Shown: piece by piece, positions 36,684-45,745 of the stretch
Layout of the letters: each line of letters starts with the position of its first letter
Numbering within the stretch: the stretch's first letter is position 1
NCBI GenBank assembly: GCA_944387055.1
Contig: CALXDL010000063.1
Coordinates: 62,001-126,000 of the forward strand
Reading direction: 5' to 3'
DNA from: an uncultured Oscillospiraceae bacterium
GTDB taxonomy: Bacteria > Bacillota > Clostridia > Oscillospirales > Oscillospiraceae
Length of the DNA stretch: 64,000 bases
Translations under genes and position numbers: made by a program
The notes under the pieces: model-generated
What the model was told of the DNA's origin: nothing
Databases searched by the model: none
What the model saw: only the letters and a program-made list of their open reading frames with translations

Positions 36684-36947
36684 TCATTCGCCGAAATTGT
36701 CCTTCACCAGCTCCACCAGCGCATTGACGGCCTCTTTCTCGTCGCTGCCGTCAGCGATCAAGGTGATGGTGGTCCCCTTCACGATACCCAGAGACAACAC
36801 GCCCAACAGGCTCTTCGCATTGACGCGGCGGTCCTCTTTCTCGACCCAGATGCCGCTTTTGAACTCATTTGCCTTCTGAATGAAGAAAGTGGCGGGTCGG
36901 GCGTGCAGACCCACTTCGTTGTTGACAGTGATCTCCTGTGTGTACAT
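36684..36947 (-). CDS. ptsH: HPr phosphocarrier protein
   Basis: 87 residues. His15 lies in VGLHARPATFF, the residue phosphorylated by enzyme I. Ser46 lies in NAKSLLGVLSLG, the HPr-kinase site that makes HPr a co-repressor in Gram-positive catabolite control. ATG at 36947 has AAAGGAG 9 bases upstream; an earlier in-frame ATG at 36968 contains that site. No other PTS gene is adjacent, so a Crh-like paralogue is possible, but the presence of His15 supports a working HPr. It is monocistronic with its own terminator. Confidence 0.93.
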   Translation of the reverse strand: MYTQEITVNNEVGLHARPATFFIQKANEFKSGIWVEKEDRRVNAKSLLGVLSLGIVKGTTITLIADGSDEKEAVNALVELVKDNFGE

Positions 36948-37196
36948 GATACAGCACTCCTTTTCCATACCAAATCAGTCTCAGCAGCCACGTACCGTAA
37001 GCCATTTAACCATCTTTATCATAACCGCTTTTTAAGATGCCGTCAACGGCGTTTTTCACAAACATTTCAAAAACTGTTCGATTGGCCGCTCAGTTCCCCG
37101 CTATAAAGCCTCCTGGTAGGACCGGTCCGCCGTCCGGCATACCTCTCCCACTACCATCGGGCACTCAGGTCTCGCGCCAGGTGGCAGGCACGGAGC

Positions 37197-37916
37197 CTAT
37201 CCCTCCAGGCCGATCACCTCGTCCACGGGAAGTGAGAGGATCACGCCATGGGCCTGGGAGGAGAGGCCACAGGCGCTGCTGATCGCGGACATCACCTCTC
37301 TCTTCTTCTCTTTTGGGATGACCATCATGACGAAGTCCCGTTCTTCCTGTACCGAGATGCCCAAGTGCTGGCTGACGCGCTCAGAGTTCCTCTGACGGCC
37401 CTTGAGCACAGTGCCGCCCTTCGCCCCTGCTGCTCTGGCAGCGTCGATCACCTCATCACTGTATCCGCTGGCCACAGAGACCCACACGACCACATACTGC
37501 AAGTGCTCTTTCAATTCCGCCATATCACGTTCGGTCCTTTCTCTCATCCGTTTTTCCACACTGCTGCGTACCTCGTCGTTCAACATCTGGAAGATCGGCG
37601 CCTGCAGACTGGTCACTGGGATCGTGAGCAAGATCCCGCCGCCCCGCTGCCGGAAGGATATCCGCTTTTCCGCCGCCTCTTTCAGTTCCTCCATCATGAA
37701 TTTGGGAAGGACACTGGCGGTGATCAGCCGCGTCGTACCGCTCAGTCCGAAGATGTCCAGCATCTCGGAGGGAGCAGTCCCTTTCCCGCGGCATTGATAG
37801 AAAATGGGCAGGTGCAGCGTATCGAACAGTTCCTCCAGCTTTTTCTTGTCCTCGACCCGTGTGATGAGCATCACCAGCCGTGGAAGATGCTGCCGTTCTT
37901 CATAAGAAACAGACAT
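37197..37916 (-). CDS. PII-like protein paired with DUF1538 transporter
   Basis: 239 residues made of two ferredoxin-like/PII-like halves. The first (RLVMLITRVEDKKKLEELFD) and second (YVVVWVSVASGYSDEVIDAA, with GAKGGTVLKGR resembling the PII T-loop start) are homologous in outline. The gene starts one base after the DUF1538 stop (TGAATG), so the two are translated together. PII-type proteins control membrane transporters by binding, usually in response to nucleotides. That role is inferred here from fusion-like adjacency; the ligand is unknown. Confidence 0.75.
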   Translation of the reverse strand: MSVSYEERQHLPRLVMLITRVEDKKKLEELFDTLHLPIFYQCRGKGTAPSEMLDIFGLSGTTRLITASVLPKFMMEELKEAAEKRISFRQRGGGILLTIPVTSLQAPIFQMLNDEVRSSVEKRMRERTERDMAELKEHLQYVVVWVSVASGYSDEVIDAARAAGAKGGTVLKGRQRNSERVSQHLGISVQEERDFVMMVIPKEKKREVMSAISSACGLSSQAHGVILSLPVDEVIGLEG

Positions 37917-39431
37917 TCAAGTTCCCTCCTCAAAGTCGACCATCGTATCGTCCAGCAATATATCAGCGGCCGGTGCGGCGTTCTTCGACTTGTGTACATA
38001 GATGAGTCCCATGATCTGGATGGCGATCAGCGGTGCCATCGCCACCAAGGCGACGACGCCGAACGCATCGGTCACCACGTTGCCGCCGACCGCCGTACAG
38101 GCCCCCATGGCCAGCGGCAGCAGGAACGTCGATGTCATGGGACCGCTGGCCACGCCGCCGGAGTCGAAAGCGATGCCCACGAACACTTGGGGCACCTTGC
38201 GGCTGAGCAGGAGCGCCAGCACATAGCCAGGGATGAGGATCCAGTAGATGTCGATCCCCGTCAATACACGTACCATGGACAGGGCGACCGCCCCGGCGAC
38301 GCCGGCGGAGAGCGTCACGTTCATCATCCCGCGGGAGATCATGCCGCCTGTGATATCCTCCACCTGTTCATTGAGGAGCTGGACCGCGGGCTCCGCTTTC
38401 ACGATATAGTATCCGATGACGATGCCGATCGGGACCAGCGCCCAACGGAAGGCGCTCTCGCCCAGTCCTCCGCCCAAAAGGCTTCCAACCGGCGCGAAGC
38501 CTACGTTCACACCCGTGAGGAACAAGATCAGCCCCAGGATCGTGTAGAGGAAGCCCATGCTCATCCGCAGGAGCTGGCGTTTGCGGTACGTCCGCGTCAA
38601 CAGCTGGAACACGATCAGCACGCCGATCACCGGCAGCATGCAGAGCAGGACTTCTTCCGCATACTGGGGAAGGGCCATGAGGAACTGGTGAGCCACATCA
38701 TAAGTGGTCGAGACGGCAGGGACGACGGTCGCCGTATAAGAGGCATCTGTGGGATGGTAGAAGATGCCCAGCAGCAGGACCATCAAGATAGGGCCGACGC
38801 TGCACAGGGCCACGAGGCCGAAGCTGTCCTCCGCGCCATCCGGGTCACTGCGTGCGGCGGACAGGCCCACGCCCAGCGCCATGATGAAGGGCACGGTCAT
38901 GGGCCCCGTCGTCACGCCGCCAGAGTCGAATGCGACGGCGGTGAAGCTATCCGGTGAGAAAAACGACAACAGGAACAGCAGCACATAGAAGACGATCAGC
39001 ATCTTGCGCAGCTCGATCTGGAAGCGGATGCGCAGGACGGCGATGACGAGGAAGATGCCCACCCCTACGGCCACCGTCCAGATCAGCGTCTGGTTCGGGA
39101 CGGCGTTCACCTGGTTCGCCAGGACCTGCAGGTCCGGCTCTGCGATCGTGATGATCGCACCCATCAAAAAACAGATCAGTATGACAGGAGCGAGATGCCT
39201 GCCTTTGCTCAGCTGCCCGCCCACGCTTTGTCCCAGCGGTGTCATGGCCATCTCGGCCCCCAGTTGGAAAAACCCCAGGCCCACGATCAGGAGGACCGCT
39301 CCCGTCAAGAACAGGGCCAGTGTCCCGACCTCCAGCGGGACCAGCGTGACGCTCAAGATCAGGACAATCACCGTGATCGGCAAGACGCTGGACAGAGACT
39401 CTTTGATCTTCTCTTTCAACTTTTCATTCAT
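37917..39431 (-). CDS. DUF1538-family membrane protein (two-repeat transporter-like)
   Basis: 504 residues, about 12-14 helices in two homologous halves. Each half carries the signature FDSGGV-TGPMT: AFDSGGVTTGPMTVPFIMAL in the first and AFDSGGVASGPMTSTFLLPL in the second. Each signature is followed by a DxFGxVAL segment. Inverted or tandem repeats with conserved Asp-Ser-Gly-Gly loops are typical of secondary transporters, but DUF1538 has no assigned substrate known to me. ATG at 39431 follows the MarR stop by 7 bases. The PII-like gene follows immediately. Confidence 0.85.
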   Translation of the reverse strand: MNEKLKEKIKESLSSVLPITVIVLILSVTLVPLEVGTLALFLTGAVLLIVGLGFFQLGAEMAMTPLGQSVGGQLSKGRHLAPVILICFLMGAIITIAEPDLQVLANQVNAVPNQTLIWTVAVGVGIFLVIAVLRIRFQIELRKMLIVFYVLLFLLSFFSPDSFTAVAFDSGGVTTGPMTVPFIMALGVGLSAARSDPDGAEDSFGLVALCSVGPILMVLLLGIFYHPTDASYTATVVPAVSTTYDVAHQFLMALPQYAEEVLLCMLPVIGVLIVFQLLTRTYRKRQLLRMSMGFLYTILGLILFLTGVNVGFAPVGSLLGGGLGESAFRWALVPIGIVIGYYIVKAEPAVQLLNEQVEDITGGMISRGMMNVTLSAGVAGAVALSMVRVLTGIDIYWILIPGYVLALLLSRKVPQVFVGIAFDSGGVASGPMTSTFLLPLAMGACTAVGGNVVTDAFGVVALVAMAPLIAIQIMGLIYVHKSKNAAPAADILLDDTMVDFEEGT

Positions 39432-39438
39432 AACAGCC

Positions 39439-39909
39439 TCAAGGTGCCTCCTTTTCATTGTTGGGATGGTCCAGGGCACCTTTATGGGCCCATCGCGAGA
39501 AATTCTGCACGATCTTTTCCCGGATACGGAGGAACGCCTCGGCATCCTCCGGGCCCAGTTCTTCCAGCGTCCGCGCCGCCACTTCCACGATCTCCTCCCG
39601 TTTGTGCCGGATCACCTGGATCCCCCCTTCTGTCAGAGAGATGAGGACCTGCCGGTTGTCCTGCGGGTCCGGAGAGCGCCGGATCAGTCCGCGCGCTTCC
39701 AAATGGTTCAAGAGCGCGGCCACTCGCGCGGAGCTGACTGCCATCTCACGGCTCAGGTCCTTGGGATGGGCCATATTCTCATGCTGGACCAGATAGTTGA
39801 GCGCAAAGAACATGCCCCGATCTAGGGTCGACAGCTCTTGGCTGATGGGGACTTGGTGCAAGCCGGTCTGGAGATCGACCAAGCGCTCTCCAAGCTGGCG
39901 ATAATCCAT
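39439..39909 (-). CDS. MarR-family transcriptional regulator
   Basis: 156 residues with a winged helix-turn-helix (about 45-110: MAHPKDLSREMAVSSARVAA, LLNHLEARGLIRRSPDPQDNR, QVLISLTEGG). ATG at 39909 has GAGAGGAGG 8 bases upstream. It is the first gene of marR-DUF1538-PII and probably autoregulates the operon. The ligand is not evident. Confidence 0.92.
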   Translation of the reverse strand: MDYRQLGERLVDLQTGLHQVPISQELSTLDRGMFFALNYLVQHENMAHPKDLSREMAVSSARVAALLNHLEARGLIRRSPDPQDNRQVLISLTEGGIQVIRHKREEIVEVAARTLEELGPEDAEAFLRIREKIVQNFSRWAHKGALDHPNNEKEAP

Positions 39910-40176
39910 CGCGCCACCTCCTCTCGTTCGATCACTAACATCATTAGCTATTTTACTGGATCTCTGCGGCCCAAACATGAACGAAAGGTGAACAGATCGT
40001 AAATATCCAAATATTTTCGTATCTTTCTTGATAAGATATCCATATCCCAAGTTTTTTAAGCGGATAATGAGAACATTCTGGCGCAAAATAAATCGTCGGC
40101 CAGTGCCGCGGGAGATATCCTCTCCAAGTCCTTTCCCAGATCCAGAAAGTCCATATGACAGCGTGCCTGCGCAAAT

Positions 40177-40206
40177 GGACGCGCACGCCAGAGAGCGTGC
40201 GCGTCC
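40177..40206 (-). terminator. Terminator-like hairpin after rubrerythrin
   Basis: A perfect 12-bp stem GGACGCGCACGC / GCGTGCGCGTCC with a 6-base loop, 18 bases past the rubrerythrin stop. The T-run on the minus strand is short (ATTTG). Confidence 0.7.
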
Positions 40207-40223
40207 AAGAAAATAAGTATGGA

Positions 40224-40757
40224 TCAATAGTTCTCAGCTTTGACCTGGAAATACGCTTGGGGGTGCTTGCACACAGGGCATACGGCGGGGGCGCTCTCAG
40301 CGATCTCCACATGGCCGCAGTTGCGGCAGAACCACATGACTTTCTCGCCCTTCTTGAATACCTCGCCCTTCTTCAGGTTATCCAGCAGCTTCAGATACCG
40401 CTCTTCATGGGTCTTTTCGATCTTGGCGACGCCTTCGAACTGGGCGGCCAGAGCCAGGAAGCCCTCTTCTTCGGCAGTACGGGCCATCTCCGCATACATC
40501 TGCGTCCATTCCTCATTCTCGCCCGCGGCGGCAGCCACCAGGTTCTCCTCCGTGCTGCCGATGCCCTGGAGCGCTTTGAACCAGAGCTTCGCGTGCTCCT
40601 TTTCGTTCAGCGCAGTCTCCTGGAAGATGGCCGCGATCTGCTCATAGCCGTCCTTCTTCGCCTGGCTGGCAAAATAGTCGTATTTGTTCCGGGCCTGGGA
40701 TTCTCCAGCGAATGCTTTCCAGAGGTTCGCTTCCGTTTTCGTACCTTTGAGTTCCAT
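40224..40757 (-). CDS. rbr: Rubrerythrin
   Basis: 177 residues. A four-helix diiron domain ([54 protein letters not shown], providing the Glu and ExxH ligands) is followed by a C-terminal rubredoxin-like domain with two CxxC pairs ([19 protein letters not shown]). It reduces hydrogen peroxide to water in the cytoplasm of anaerobes with electrons from rubredoxin or NAD(P)H carriers. It lies 29 bases after a PerR-type repressor, so it is expected to be induced by peroxide. Confidence 0.97.
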   Translation of the reverse strand: MELKGTKTEANLWKAFAGESQARNKYDYFASQAKKDGYEQIAAIFQETALNEKEHAKLWFKALQGIGSTEENLVAAAAGENEEWTQMYAEMARTAEEEGFLALAAQFEGVAKIEKTHEERYLKLLDNLKKGEVFKKGEKVMWFCRNCGHVEIAESAPAVCPVCKHPQAYFQVKAENY

Positions 40758-40786
40758 GATCGATATCTCCTTTCAAAATCTGTCTC

Positions 40787-41191
40787 TCATATCGCAACTG
40801 GTCCTTCTCCCTGTTCTGCCGCGCAGGCTGCACAGATACCGGTAAAGACCAAGGTATGCCGTAAGATCCGGCATCCGCTCTCCTCCGCTTTCCGGTCCAA
40901 TCCATCATCATAGGGCATAGCGCCCAGATCGCATACACCGCCGCAGCGGATGCAGCGCAGGTGGGTATGAGGCTTCGTGACCGCGTCGAACCGCACCACA
41001 GGCCCTTCCATCTCCACCAGGCGTCCCTCCTGGGCCATCTGGTGGAGATTGCGATAGACCGTCCCCAGGCTCAGACGCGGCATGGATGGCTTGAGCCGTT
41101 GATAGACCATCTCCGCGGTGGGATGCTCTTGGCTGGCACAGACGGCCCGATAGATCTGCTCCCGTTGATAAGAGAACCGCTGTCCCTGCAT
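40787..41191 (-). CDS. perR: Fur-family peroxide-responsive repressor, PerR type
   Basis: 134 residues. A winged helix (AEMVYQRLKPSMPRLSLGTV) is followed by a metal-binding dimerisation domain with RFDAVTKPHTHLRCIRCGGVCDL and a second CxxC near the end (GICAACA), giving the structural Cys4 zinc site. The His/Asp pattern (FDxxxxxHxH) matches PerR, whose iron-oxidised histidines sense peroxide. ATG at 41191 has AAGAGGAGA upstream. Its neighbour is rubrerythrin, and a Per-box-like palindrome lies in its promoter, so it probably represses both. Confidence 0.9.
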   Translation of the reverse strand: MQGQRFSYQREQIYRAVCASQEHPTAEMVYQRLKPSMPRLSLGTVYRNLHQMAQEGRLVEMEGPVVRFDAVTKPHTHLRCIRCGGVCDLGAMPYDDGLDRKAEESGCRILRHTLVFTGICAACAAEQGEGPVAI

Positions 41192-41208
41192 CAGGTCTCC
41201 TCTTTTCT

Positions 41209-41257
41209 TAATAATGATTACTATTATTTTTATAATATATTTCAGCAAGAAATGCAA
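41209..41257 (-). promoter_or_regulatory. perR-rbr promoter with Per-box-like operator
   Basis: Minus strand TTGCAT (41252-41257), 17 bases, TATAAA (41229-41234). Just downstream, over the expected start of transcription, TAATAATGATTACTA (41209-41223) matches the Per/Fur box TTATAATNATTATAA at 12 of 14 positions. Repression by blocking polymerase fits this placement. Confidence 0.75.
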
Positions 41258-41387
41258 GTCTTTTTTGAAAATATTTTTCACTTCCTGCCTGCGCCGCCAG
41301 CGATCCCCATTGGTAGCGGCGGAGATCTTGGAGACACTAGGACCTGGGTATCGCAGACCAAATGCCCGCGCAAAAGGAGGATCGACT

Positions 41388-41804
41388 GTGAAGAGGAACT
41401 TTGCGCTTTTTTGTACCGCCCTCCTGCTGGTATGCGCGTTGACCGCCTGCGGCGGTGATAAGCAGAACCAGGACACCGGGGGCGCGACGACCAACAATGG
41501 TGAGACCTCGCAGGACGGGAACAATGTTGGCAACGCCGTCGGGGATGTCGTCGAGGGTGCGGAAAACGGCATCCAAGACGCCGTCGAGGGGACAGGAGAC
41601 GCCATCCAGGACGTTGTCGACGGCAACGATCGAGACACGGCACAGAAAGACACCGGAAATGAAGTGACGGATTCTGTCACGAAGCAGCGCGGCCAGCTGG
41701 GCGGCGTGACTTACGGGCAGATGCTGCGCAACGCCCGTGTCCACGACACCGATGGCGATCTGCGCGATCACGAGAACGCCGTCACACCCAGCCGGGCGCT
41801 CTAA
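41388..41804 (+). CDS. Small low-complexity lipoprotein
   Basis: 138 residues starting at GTG (41388), 8 bases after AAAAGGAGG. A lipoprotein signal (NFALFCTALLLVCALTACGG, lipobox LTAC) predicts membrane anchoring at Cys. The mature part is Asn/Gly/Asp/Thr-rich with repeats of the type VEGAENGIQDAVEGTGDAIQ and ends in a short conserved-looking segment (GVTYGQMLRNARVHDTDGDL). No enzymatic domain is seen. Similar short lipoproteins are common in Oscillospiraceae; function unknown. Confidence 0.8.
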   Translation: MKRNFALFCTALLLVCALTACGGDKQNQDTGGATTNNGETSQDGNNVGNAVGDVVEGAENGIQDAVEGTGDAIQDVVDGNDRDTAQKDTGNEVTDSVTKQRGQLGGVTYGQMLRNARVHDTDGDLRDHENAVTPSRAL

Positions 41805-41862
41805 ACGCGTCTGCGCGCAGCGGACGTACTCTGAGGCAGACCGTTCTGCCTGCGCAGTGCAC

Positions 41863-41905
41863 GGACCGGCGAGACAGCCCCCATCGGGGACGGCCTCGCC
41901 GGTCC
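41863..41905 (+). terminator. Hairpin(s) after the small lipoprotein
   Basis: GGACCGGCGAG (41863-41873) pairs perfectly with CTCGCCGGTCC (41895-41905). A smaller hairpin AGGCAG / CTGCCT (41834-41851) precedes it. No strong T-run. The rest of the 41805-42155 gap is GC-rich and holds no gene I can support. Confidence 0.5.
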
Positions 41906-42116
41906 TTCCGCCTCTCGTCCTCTCCGGCACAGCGCGGCCTTGCAGGCTCCATCTACATACCGTATCAGGATAGCGACGAACGTCTCATATGGCCCAGACA
42001 GCCCCCTCGCAAGATCACCTTCGCCCAGTGGTACGCCATGCGGCTCCAGCGCTGAGATCAGACGCTGCGCTCTGTACGGGCACTCCCGGAGGACGCCGTC
42101 TCCCTGATCGTTGCAC

Positions 42117-42146
42117 GGAAAAAGGCGAGACAGAACGTCTCGCCTC
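42117..42146 (-). terminator. Rho-independent terminator of the HAD phosphatase gene
   Basis: Stem GGCGAGAC / GTCTCGCC with loop AGAAC, ending in T5 on the minus strand (A5 at 42119-42123). Confidence 0.88.
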
Positions 42147-42155
42147 TGCATAAGC

Positions 42156-42830
42156 TCATCCCATGTGGTCCAAGATGACGCGTCCCAGTGCCTCCGGTGT
42201 GTCTGCCAAATAGTCCGCGCCTGCGGCCACCAGCTCTTCCCGTCCCCGGAACCCCCAAGTGACACCGCAGGCACACAGCCCCGCGTTATGCCCTGTCTGG
42301 ATATCTACATTACTGTCTCCGACGAACAGCGTCTCTCCCGCCGTATCTTCCTCTAGTGCAGCCAGCATGTCCCACACACTGGCGGGATCCGGTTTCAGAG
42401 GCCGCCCTTGAAGCTGTCCTCGGACCATCTGGAACACCCCGGGAAAGTAGTGTCCCACGATGGTGCGGCTGAAGGCATCCGCCTTGTTGGAGAGTACCGT
42501 CAGCGTCACGCCCGCTGCCCGCAGCCAATCCAGCAGCCTGGGTATCCCAGGGTATGGCGCGGTCTTGACCATATTATGGGCCGCGTAGTATGTGGAGAAC
42601 TGGGCGAGCGCGTCTGTCAGCTTCTGCGGGCTGCGCTGATCCTCCGGTGTGAAGCGCTCCACCAGTTTGGGGATCCCATTGCCCACCATGTGCTTGTACT
42701 CTTCCACCGTGTGTCCCGGCCAACCGTTCTGACGACAGACCCAGTTGCCCGCGTCAGCCAGATCGCCGATGGTATCCAAGAGCGTCCCGTCCAGGTCGAA
42801 GATCACCGTATGGTACATCTCCCGTCTCAC
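42156..42830 (-). CDS. HAD-family phosphatase, phosphoglycolate phosphatase-like
   Basis: 224 residues with all HAD motifs: the nucleophile in VIFDLDGTLLDT (Asp, motif I), TVLSNKADAF (motif II), KPDPASVWDML (Lys, motif III) and LFVGDSNVDIQTG (Asp pair, motif IV). A helical cap (~15-80) places it with Gph/PGP-type enzymes that act on small phosphate esters such as 2-phosphoglycolate. The start is uncertain: GTG at 42830 (RRE prefix) or ATG at 42818 (MYHTVIF). Neither has an ideally spaced site. It is separated from the histidine operon by a terminator. Confidence 0.88.
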   Translation of the reverse strand: MRREMYHTVIFDLDGTLLDTIGDLADAGNWVCRQNGWPGHTVEEYKHMVGNGIPKLVERFTPEDQRSPQKLTDALAQFSTYYAAHNMVKTAPYPGIPRLLDWLRAAGVTLTVLSNKADAFSRTIVGHYFPGVFQMVRGQLQGRPLKPDPASVWDMLAALEEDTAGETLFVGDSNVDIQTGHNAGLCACGVTWGFRGREELVAAGADYLADTPEALGRVILDHMG

Positions 42831-42896
42831 ATCCCTTCTCGTTCCGTGCTTTTATTCTAGCAGGCGTGCGATCGCCGCACAAGTAGCGGGGCCGCT

Positions 42897-42924
42897 GAAA
42901 AGCACGGCATCCGCCGCGCTTTTT
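42897..42924 (-). terminator. Terminator of the histidine operon
   Basis: Stem GCACGGC / GCCGCGC (one G-U pair on RNA) with loop ATCC, flanked by A5 and T5, so it works in either direction. It lies 14 bases past the hisJ stop. Confidence 0.8.
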
Positions 42925-42938
42925 CGGACCTCCCGCGA

Positions 42939-43766
42939 TCAGAGCGGACACTCCCGTATCCCTTGCCGGGTGAGTATCGCGCTCGTCCGGAACCCAGCCG
43001 CTTTCGCCAGCTCTGCCGCCTGGTCATAGCCGAAGAGGATGTCCCGCGTCTGGTGGGCATCAGAGGTGAAGATCACCTGCCCCCCCATGGCGCTCCACTC
43101 CTCCAGCAAGAACTGCGCCGGATAGGGCATGGTGCGGTATCCTCGCGACACGCCGCCCGTATTGATCTCCAGCAGCGTCATCAAGGGGTCTGCTGTATGG
43201 AGGGCCTCCAGCGCCGCAGCCCGGTAACGGGGCGAACTCTCATCGAAAAAGCGGCTGCCGGCGTTGAGCTTTGTGATGAGGTCGATATGTCCCAGGATGG
43301 TGGGCTTCCGGGCCGCCACCTGGCACACCTCTCGGAAATATCCCTCTGCCACTGCCAGAGCGTCCCCGCTGAAGCACTCATCTCGGCAGGCGGCAAAGTG
43401 CTCCTCGCCCCAGTCGGCGGCATAGTACTTCCCATTGGCCCCTTTTTGATAGTGGACGCTGCCGATCCAATAATCGAAGCCCTCCGGCGAGATATCGGAC
43501 TGGCTGTCCCACTCGAGTCCCAGGAGCACCTCCATCCGCCCGGCATACTGGTCCCGCAGGGCCAGCACAGTCTCACGGTAAGCCGTCATATCTGCTGGCA
43601 GGACAGCCCCCTCATCTGCCGGGATCGGCGTGTGTGAGTGACAGGAAAGGCCAAAATATCGTACATTTCTCTGAAATGCTGCTTCAGCCATGGCGACGGC
43701 CGAGTCTTTTCCGTCACACAAGTCCGCGTGGTTGTGGACAGAACAGCATGGCGGTGTCAGTCTCAT
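42939..43766 (-). CDS. hisJ: Histidinol-phosphatase, PHP family
   Basis: 275 residues. PHP metal motifs: [10 protein letters not shown] at residues 9-18, SCHSHTPIP near 41, LGLEWDS near 82, GSVHYQK near 101, and H/D ligands late ([14 protein letters not shown]). It removes phosphate from L-histidinol phosphate, the eighth step of histidine synthesis, and it is the last gene of the his operon. It overlaps hisIE by 4 bases. The PHP type is the usual Gram-positive form, in place of the HAD domain fused to HisB in enterobacteria. Confidence 0.93.
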   Translation of the reverse strand: MRLTPPCCSVHNHADLCDGKDSAVAMAEAAFQRNVRYFGLSCHSHTPIPADEGAVLPADMTAYRETVLALRDQYAGRMEVLLGLEWDSQSDISPEGFDYWIGSVHYQKGANGKYYAADWGEEHFAACRDECFSGDALAVAEGYFREVCQVAARKPTILGHIDLITKLNAGSRFFDESSPRYRAAALEALHTADPLMTLLEINTGGVSRGYRTMPYPAQFLLEEWSAMGGQVIFTSDAHQTRDILFGYDQAAELAKAAGFRTSAILTRQGIRECPL

Positions 43767-44398
43767 CGCATCCGCTCCTGCTTCACCTTGTGGTCGACTA
43801 CATGGCGTTTCTCCAGTTCCCGGGTGATATCTTCCACTGTGATGCCCATCTGGACCATCAACACCATCACATGGTACGTCAGGTCCGCGATCTCATAGAT
43901 GGTCTCGTCCCGGTCCTCTTTGCGGCCGCCGATGATGACCTCGGTACACTCCTCCCCCACTTTCTTGAGGATCTTGTCCAGTCCTTTCTCAAAGAGATAG
44001 GTGGTATAGCTGCCCTCCTTGGGGTCGGTCTTGCGGCCTTTGATAAGCTGGTAGAGCCCTTCATAGCTGAAGGCCTTCAGCGCATCAGAGAGATAGACAG
44101 GCTGGAAAAAGCAGCTCTCCGCCCCCGTGTGGCAGGCAGGGCCGTCTTTCACCACCTCCACCACCAGCGCATCGGCATCGCAGTCGGCGGTGATGGACAC
44201 CACATGCTGTACGTTGCCAGAGGTCTCCCCCTTGCGCCAGAGCTCCTGGCGGCTGCGGCTCCAAAAGCAGGTCCTGCCCTCGTCGATGGTGATGGCCAGG
44301 CTTTCCGCGTTCATATAGGCCAGCGTCAGGACCTCCTTGGTATAGTGGTCCTGGACGATGGCAGGGATCAGTCCGTTCGCGTCAAATTTCAGTTCCAT
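43763..44398 (-). CDS. hisIE: Bifunctional phosphoribosyl-AMP cyclohydrolase / phosphoribosyl-ATP pyrophosphatase
   Basis: 211 residues. The N-terminal HisI domain (~1-105) has [19 protein letters not shown] and the zinc/metal region [13 protein letters not shown]. The C-terminal HisE domain (~110-200) has the Glu-rich helices [19 protein letters not shown] and [14 protein letters not shown]. It carries out steps two and three of histidine synthesis (PR-ATP to PR-AMP to ProFAR). The fused order I-E is common. It lies 63 bases after the 142-residue Cys-rich gene. Confidence 0.96.
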   Translation of the reverse strand: MELKFDANGLIPAIVQDHYTKEVLTLAYMNAESLAITIDEGRTCFWSRSRQELWRKGETSGNVQHVVSITADCDADALVVEVVKDGPACHTGAESCFFQPVYLSDALKAFSYEGLYQLIKGRKTDPKEGSYTTYLFEKGLDKILKKVGEECTEVIIGGRKEDRDETIYEIADLTYHVMVLMVQMGITVEDITRELEKRHVVDHKVKQERMR

Positions 44399-44461
44399 AG
44401 CGATCTTCTCCTCTATAACAAGGCTCCTCCCTTATACAGGAGCGCCTGATCGACAGGTCTC

Positions 44462-44890
44462 TCAGCGCAGAGAGATGTGGAAGCTGCACGCTGCCGCTCC
44501 GCCTAGGATCGTCTGCTCCGTCTCCACGGCGGCGGCTCGGTCCGGCCAGAGGACTTCCAGCGTCCGCAGGATGCTGGCACGGGAGCAATGGCACAGGGCC
44601 GGCGTGTCCACATATCCACAGCCATGGAGCGCGCAGGTACAGGTATGGAAGATCAGCCGGTAGGTCCGCCCCGTCTCCAAGATCTCCGCACCGACCCCCT
44701 CTATCTGCCCCAGGGCCGCAAAAAATGCGTCCGGTATCCCACCGGTGTCCGCCTGCAGCCGCTTGTAAAGATCCAGTGTCCCACGGGACAGGCAGTTTTC
44801 TGCACATGCCCCGAAAAAGGGCGCCTCCTCCGGCAGAGTCTCTAGCCCCGCCTCCAGTCCCCGGAACCACCAGGAGATCTGTCCATCCAT
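44462..44890 (-). CDS. Cys-rich 142-residue protein of unknown function inside the his operon
   Basis: Not recognised with confidence. Cysteines cluster at FGACAENCLSRG (near residues 28-33), FHTCTCALHGCG (near 82-92) and ALCHCSRAS (near 99-102). The C-terminus TILGGAAACSFHI resembles the end of V4R / L-2-amino-thiazoline-4-carboxylate hydrolase-like proteins, where LCxCSxG and a CxFxI end are typical. It could bind a metal or a thiol compound. It is encoded between hisF and hisIE on the same strand and is presumably coexpressed with histidine synthesis. Confidence 0.6.
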   Translation of the reverse strand: MDGQISWWFRGLEAGLETLPEEAPFFGACAENCLSRGTLDLYKRLQADTGGIPDAFFAALGQIEGVGAEILETGRTYRLIFHTCTCALHGCGYVDTPALCHCSRASILRTLEVLWPDRAAAVETEQTILGGAAACSFHISLR

Positions 44891-44989
44891 GTGATAAAAG
44901 TCCTCCCCTTATATTGTCCGGCAGCGCACAGGTCCGCTCTGCCGCTTTTGGCCGTCGAGCGGCGGTCCCGACCGCGCTTTTTCCGGATC

Positions 44990-45745
44990 CTATACCCGCA
45001 TCTCCACACCCTGGGCGCGGAGGTACCGCTTCAGCTCCTTGATATCCACCTGACGGGTATGGAAGATGGACGCTGCCAGCCCCGCGTCGATCCCCGGGTG
45101 GGTGAAGAGCTCCGCGAAATCCTCCATCTTCCCGGCGCCGCCGCTGGCGATGATGGGCACGCTGACCCGTGCCGCCAGGGCATCCAGCATCTCCAGGTCG
45201 AAGCCCTGCTTGACACCGTCGGTGTCGATGGAGTTCAGCACGATCTCCCCGGCGCCGTCGGCCACGCCCCGGACGGCCCACTCTATGGCGTCGATGCCGG
45301 TGTCCTCCCGGCCGCCCTTGGCGAAGAGGCGGAACTGCCCGTCCACCCGCTTCACATCCATGCTGAGCACCACGCACTGGTCGCCGTACTTTTTGGCCGC
45401 CGCGCCGATGATACTGGGGTCCGCGATGGCGCCGGAGTTGACGGACACTTTGTCAGCGCCGCATTTGAGCACCCGGTCGAAGTCGTCCAGCGTCCGGATG
45501 CCGCCCCCTACAGTCAGAGGGATAAAAATTTCGGAGGCCACCCGCCGCAGGATATCTGTGAACAGGTCCCGTCCCTCCGCAGAGGCGGTGATGTCGTAGA
45601 ACACCAGCTCGTCCGCACCGGACCCATTGTAGAACTGGGCCATCTCCACCGGATCCGCCATGTCTCGGAGGCTCTCAAACTTGGTCCCCTTCACCACCCG
45701 GCCATCCTTCACATCCAGGCAGGGGATGATGCGCTTGGCTAACAC
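44990..45745 (-). CDS. hisF: Imidazole glycerol phosphate synthase, cyclase subunit
   Basis: 251 residues, (beta/alpha)8 barrel. Catalytic Asp11 is in IIPCLDVKDGRVVKG and the second Asp in VVLSMDVKRVDGQF. Phosphate-binding loops are VGGGIRT and ASGGAGKM. With HisH it converts PRFAR and glutamine-derived ammonia to imidazole glycerol phosphate plus AICAR. The start is GTG at 45745, overlapping the end of hisA, with GGGAGGTG upstream. Confidence 0.97.
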   Translation of the reverse strand: MLAKRIIPCLDVKDGRVVKGTKFESLRDMADPVEMAQFYNGSGADELVFYDITASAEGRDLFTDILRRVASEIFIPLTVGGGIRTLDDFDRVLKCGADKVSVNSGAIADPSIIGAAAKKYGDQCVVLSMDVKRVDGQFRLFAKGGREDTGIDAIEWAVRGVADGAGEIVLNSIDTDGVKQGFDLEMLDALAARVSVPIIASGGAGKMEDFAELFTHPGIDAGLAASIFHTRQVDIKELKRYLRAQGVEMRV

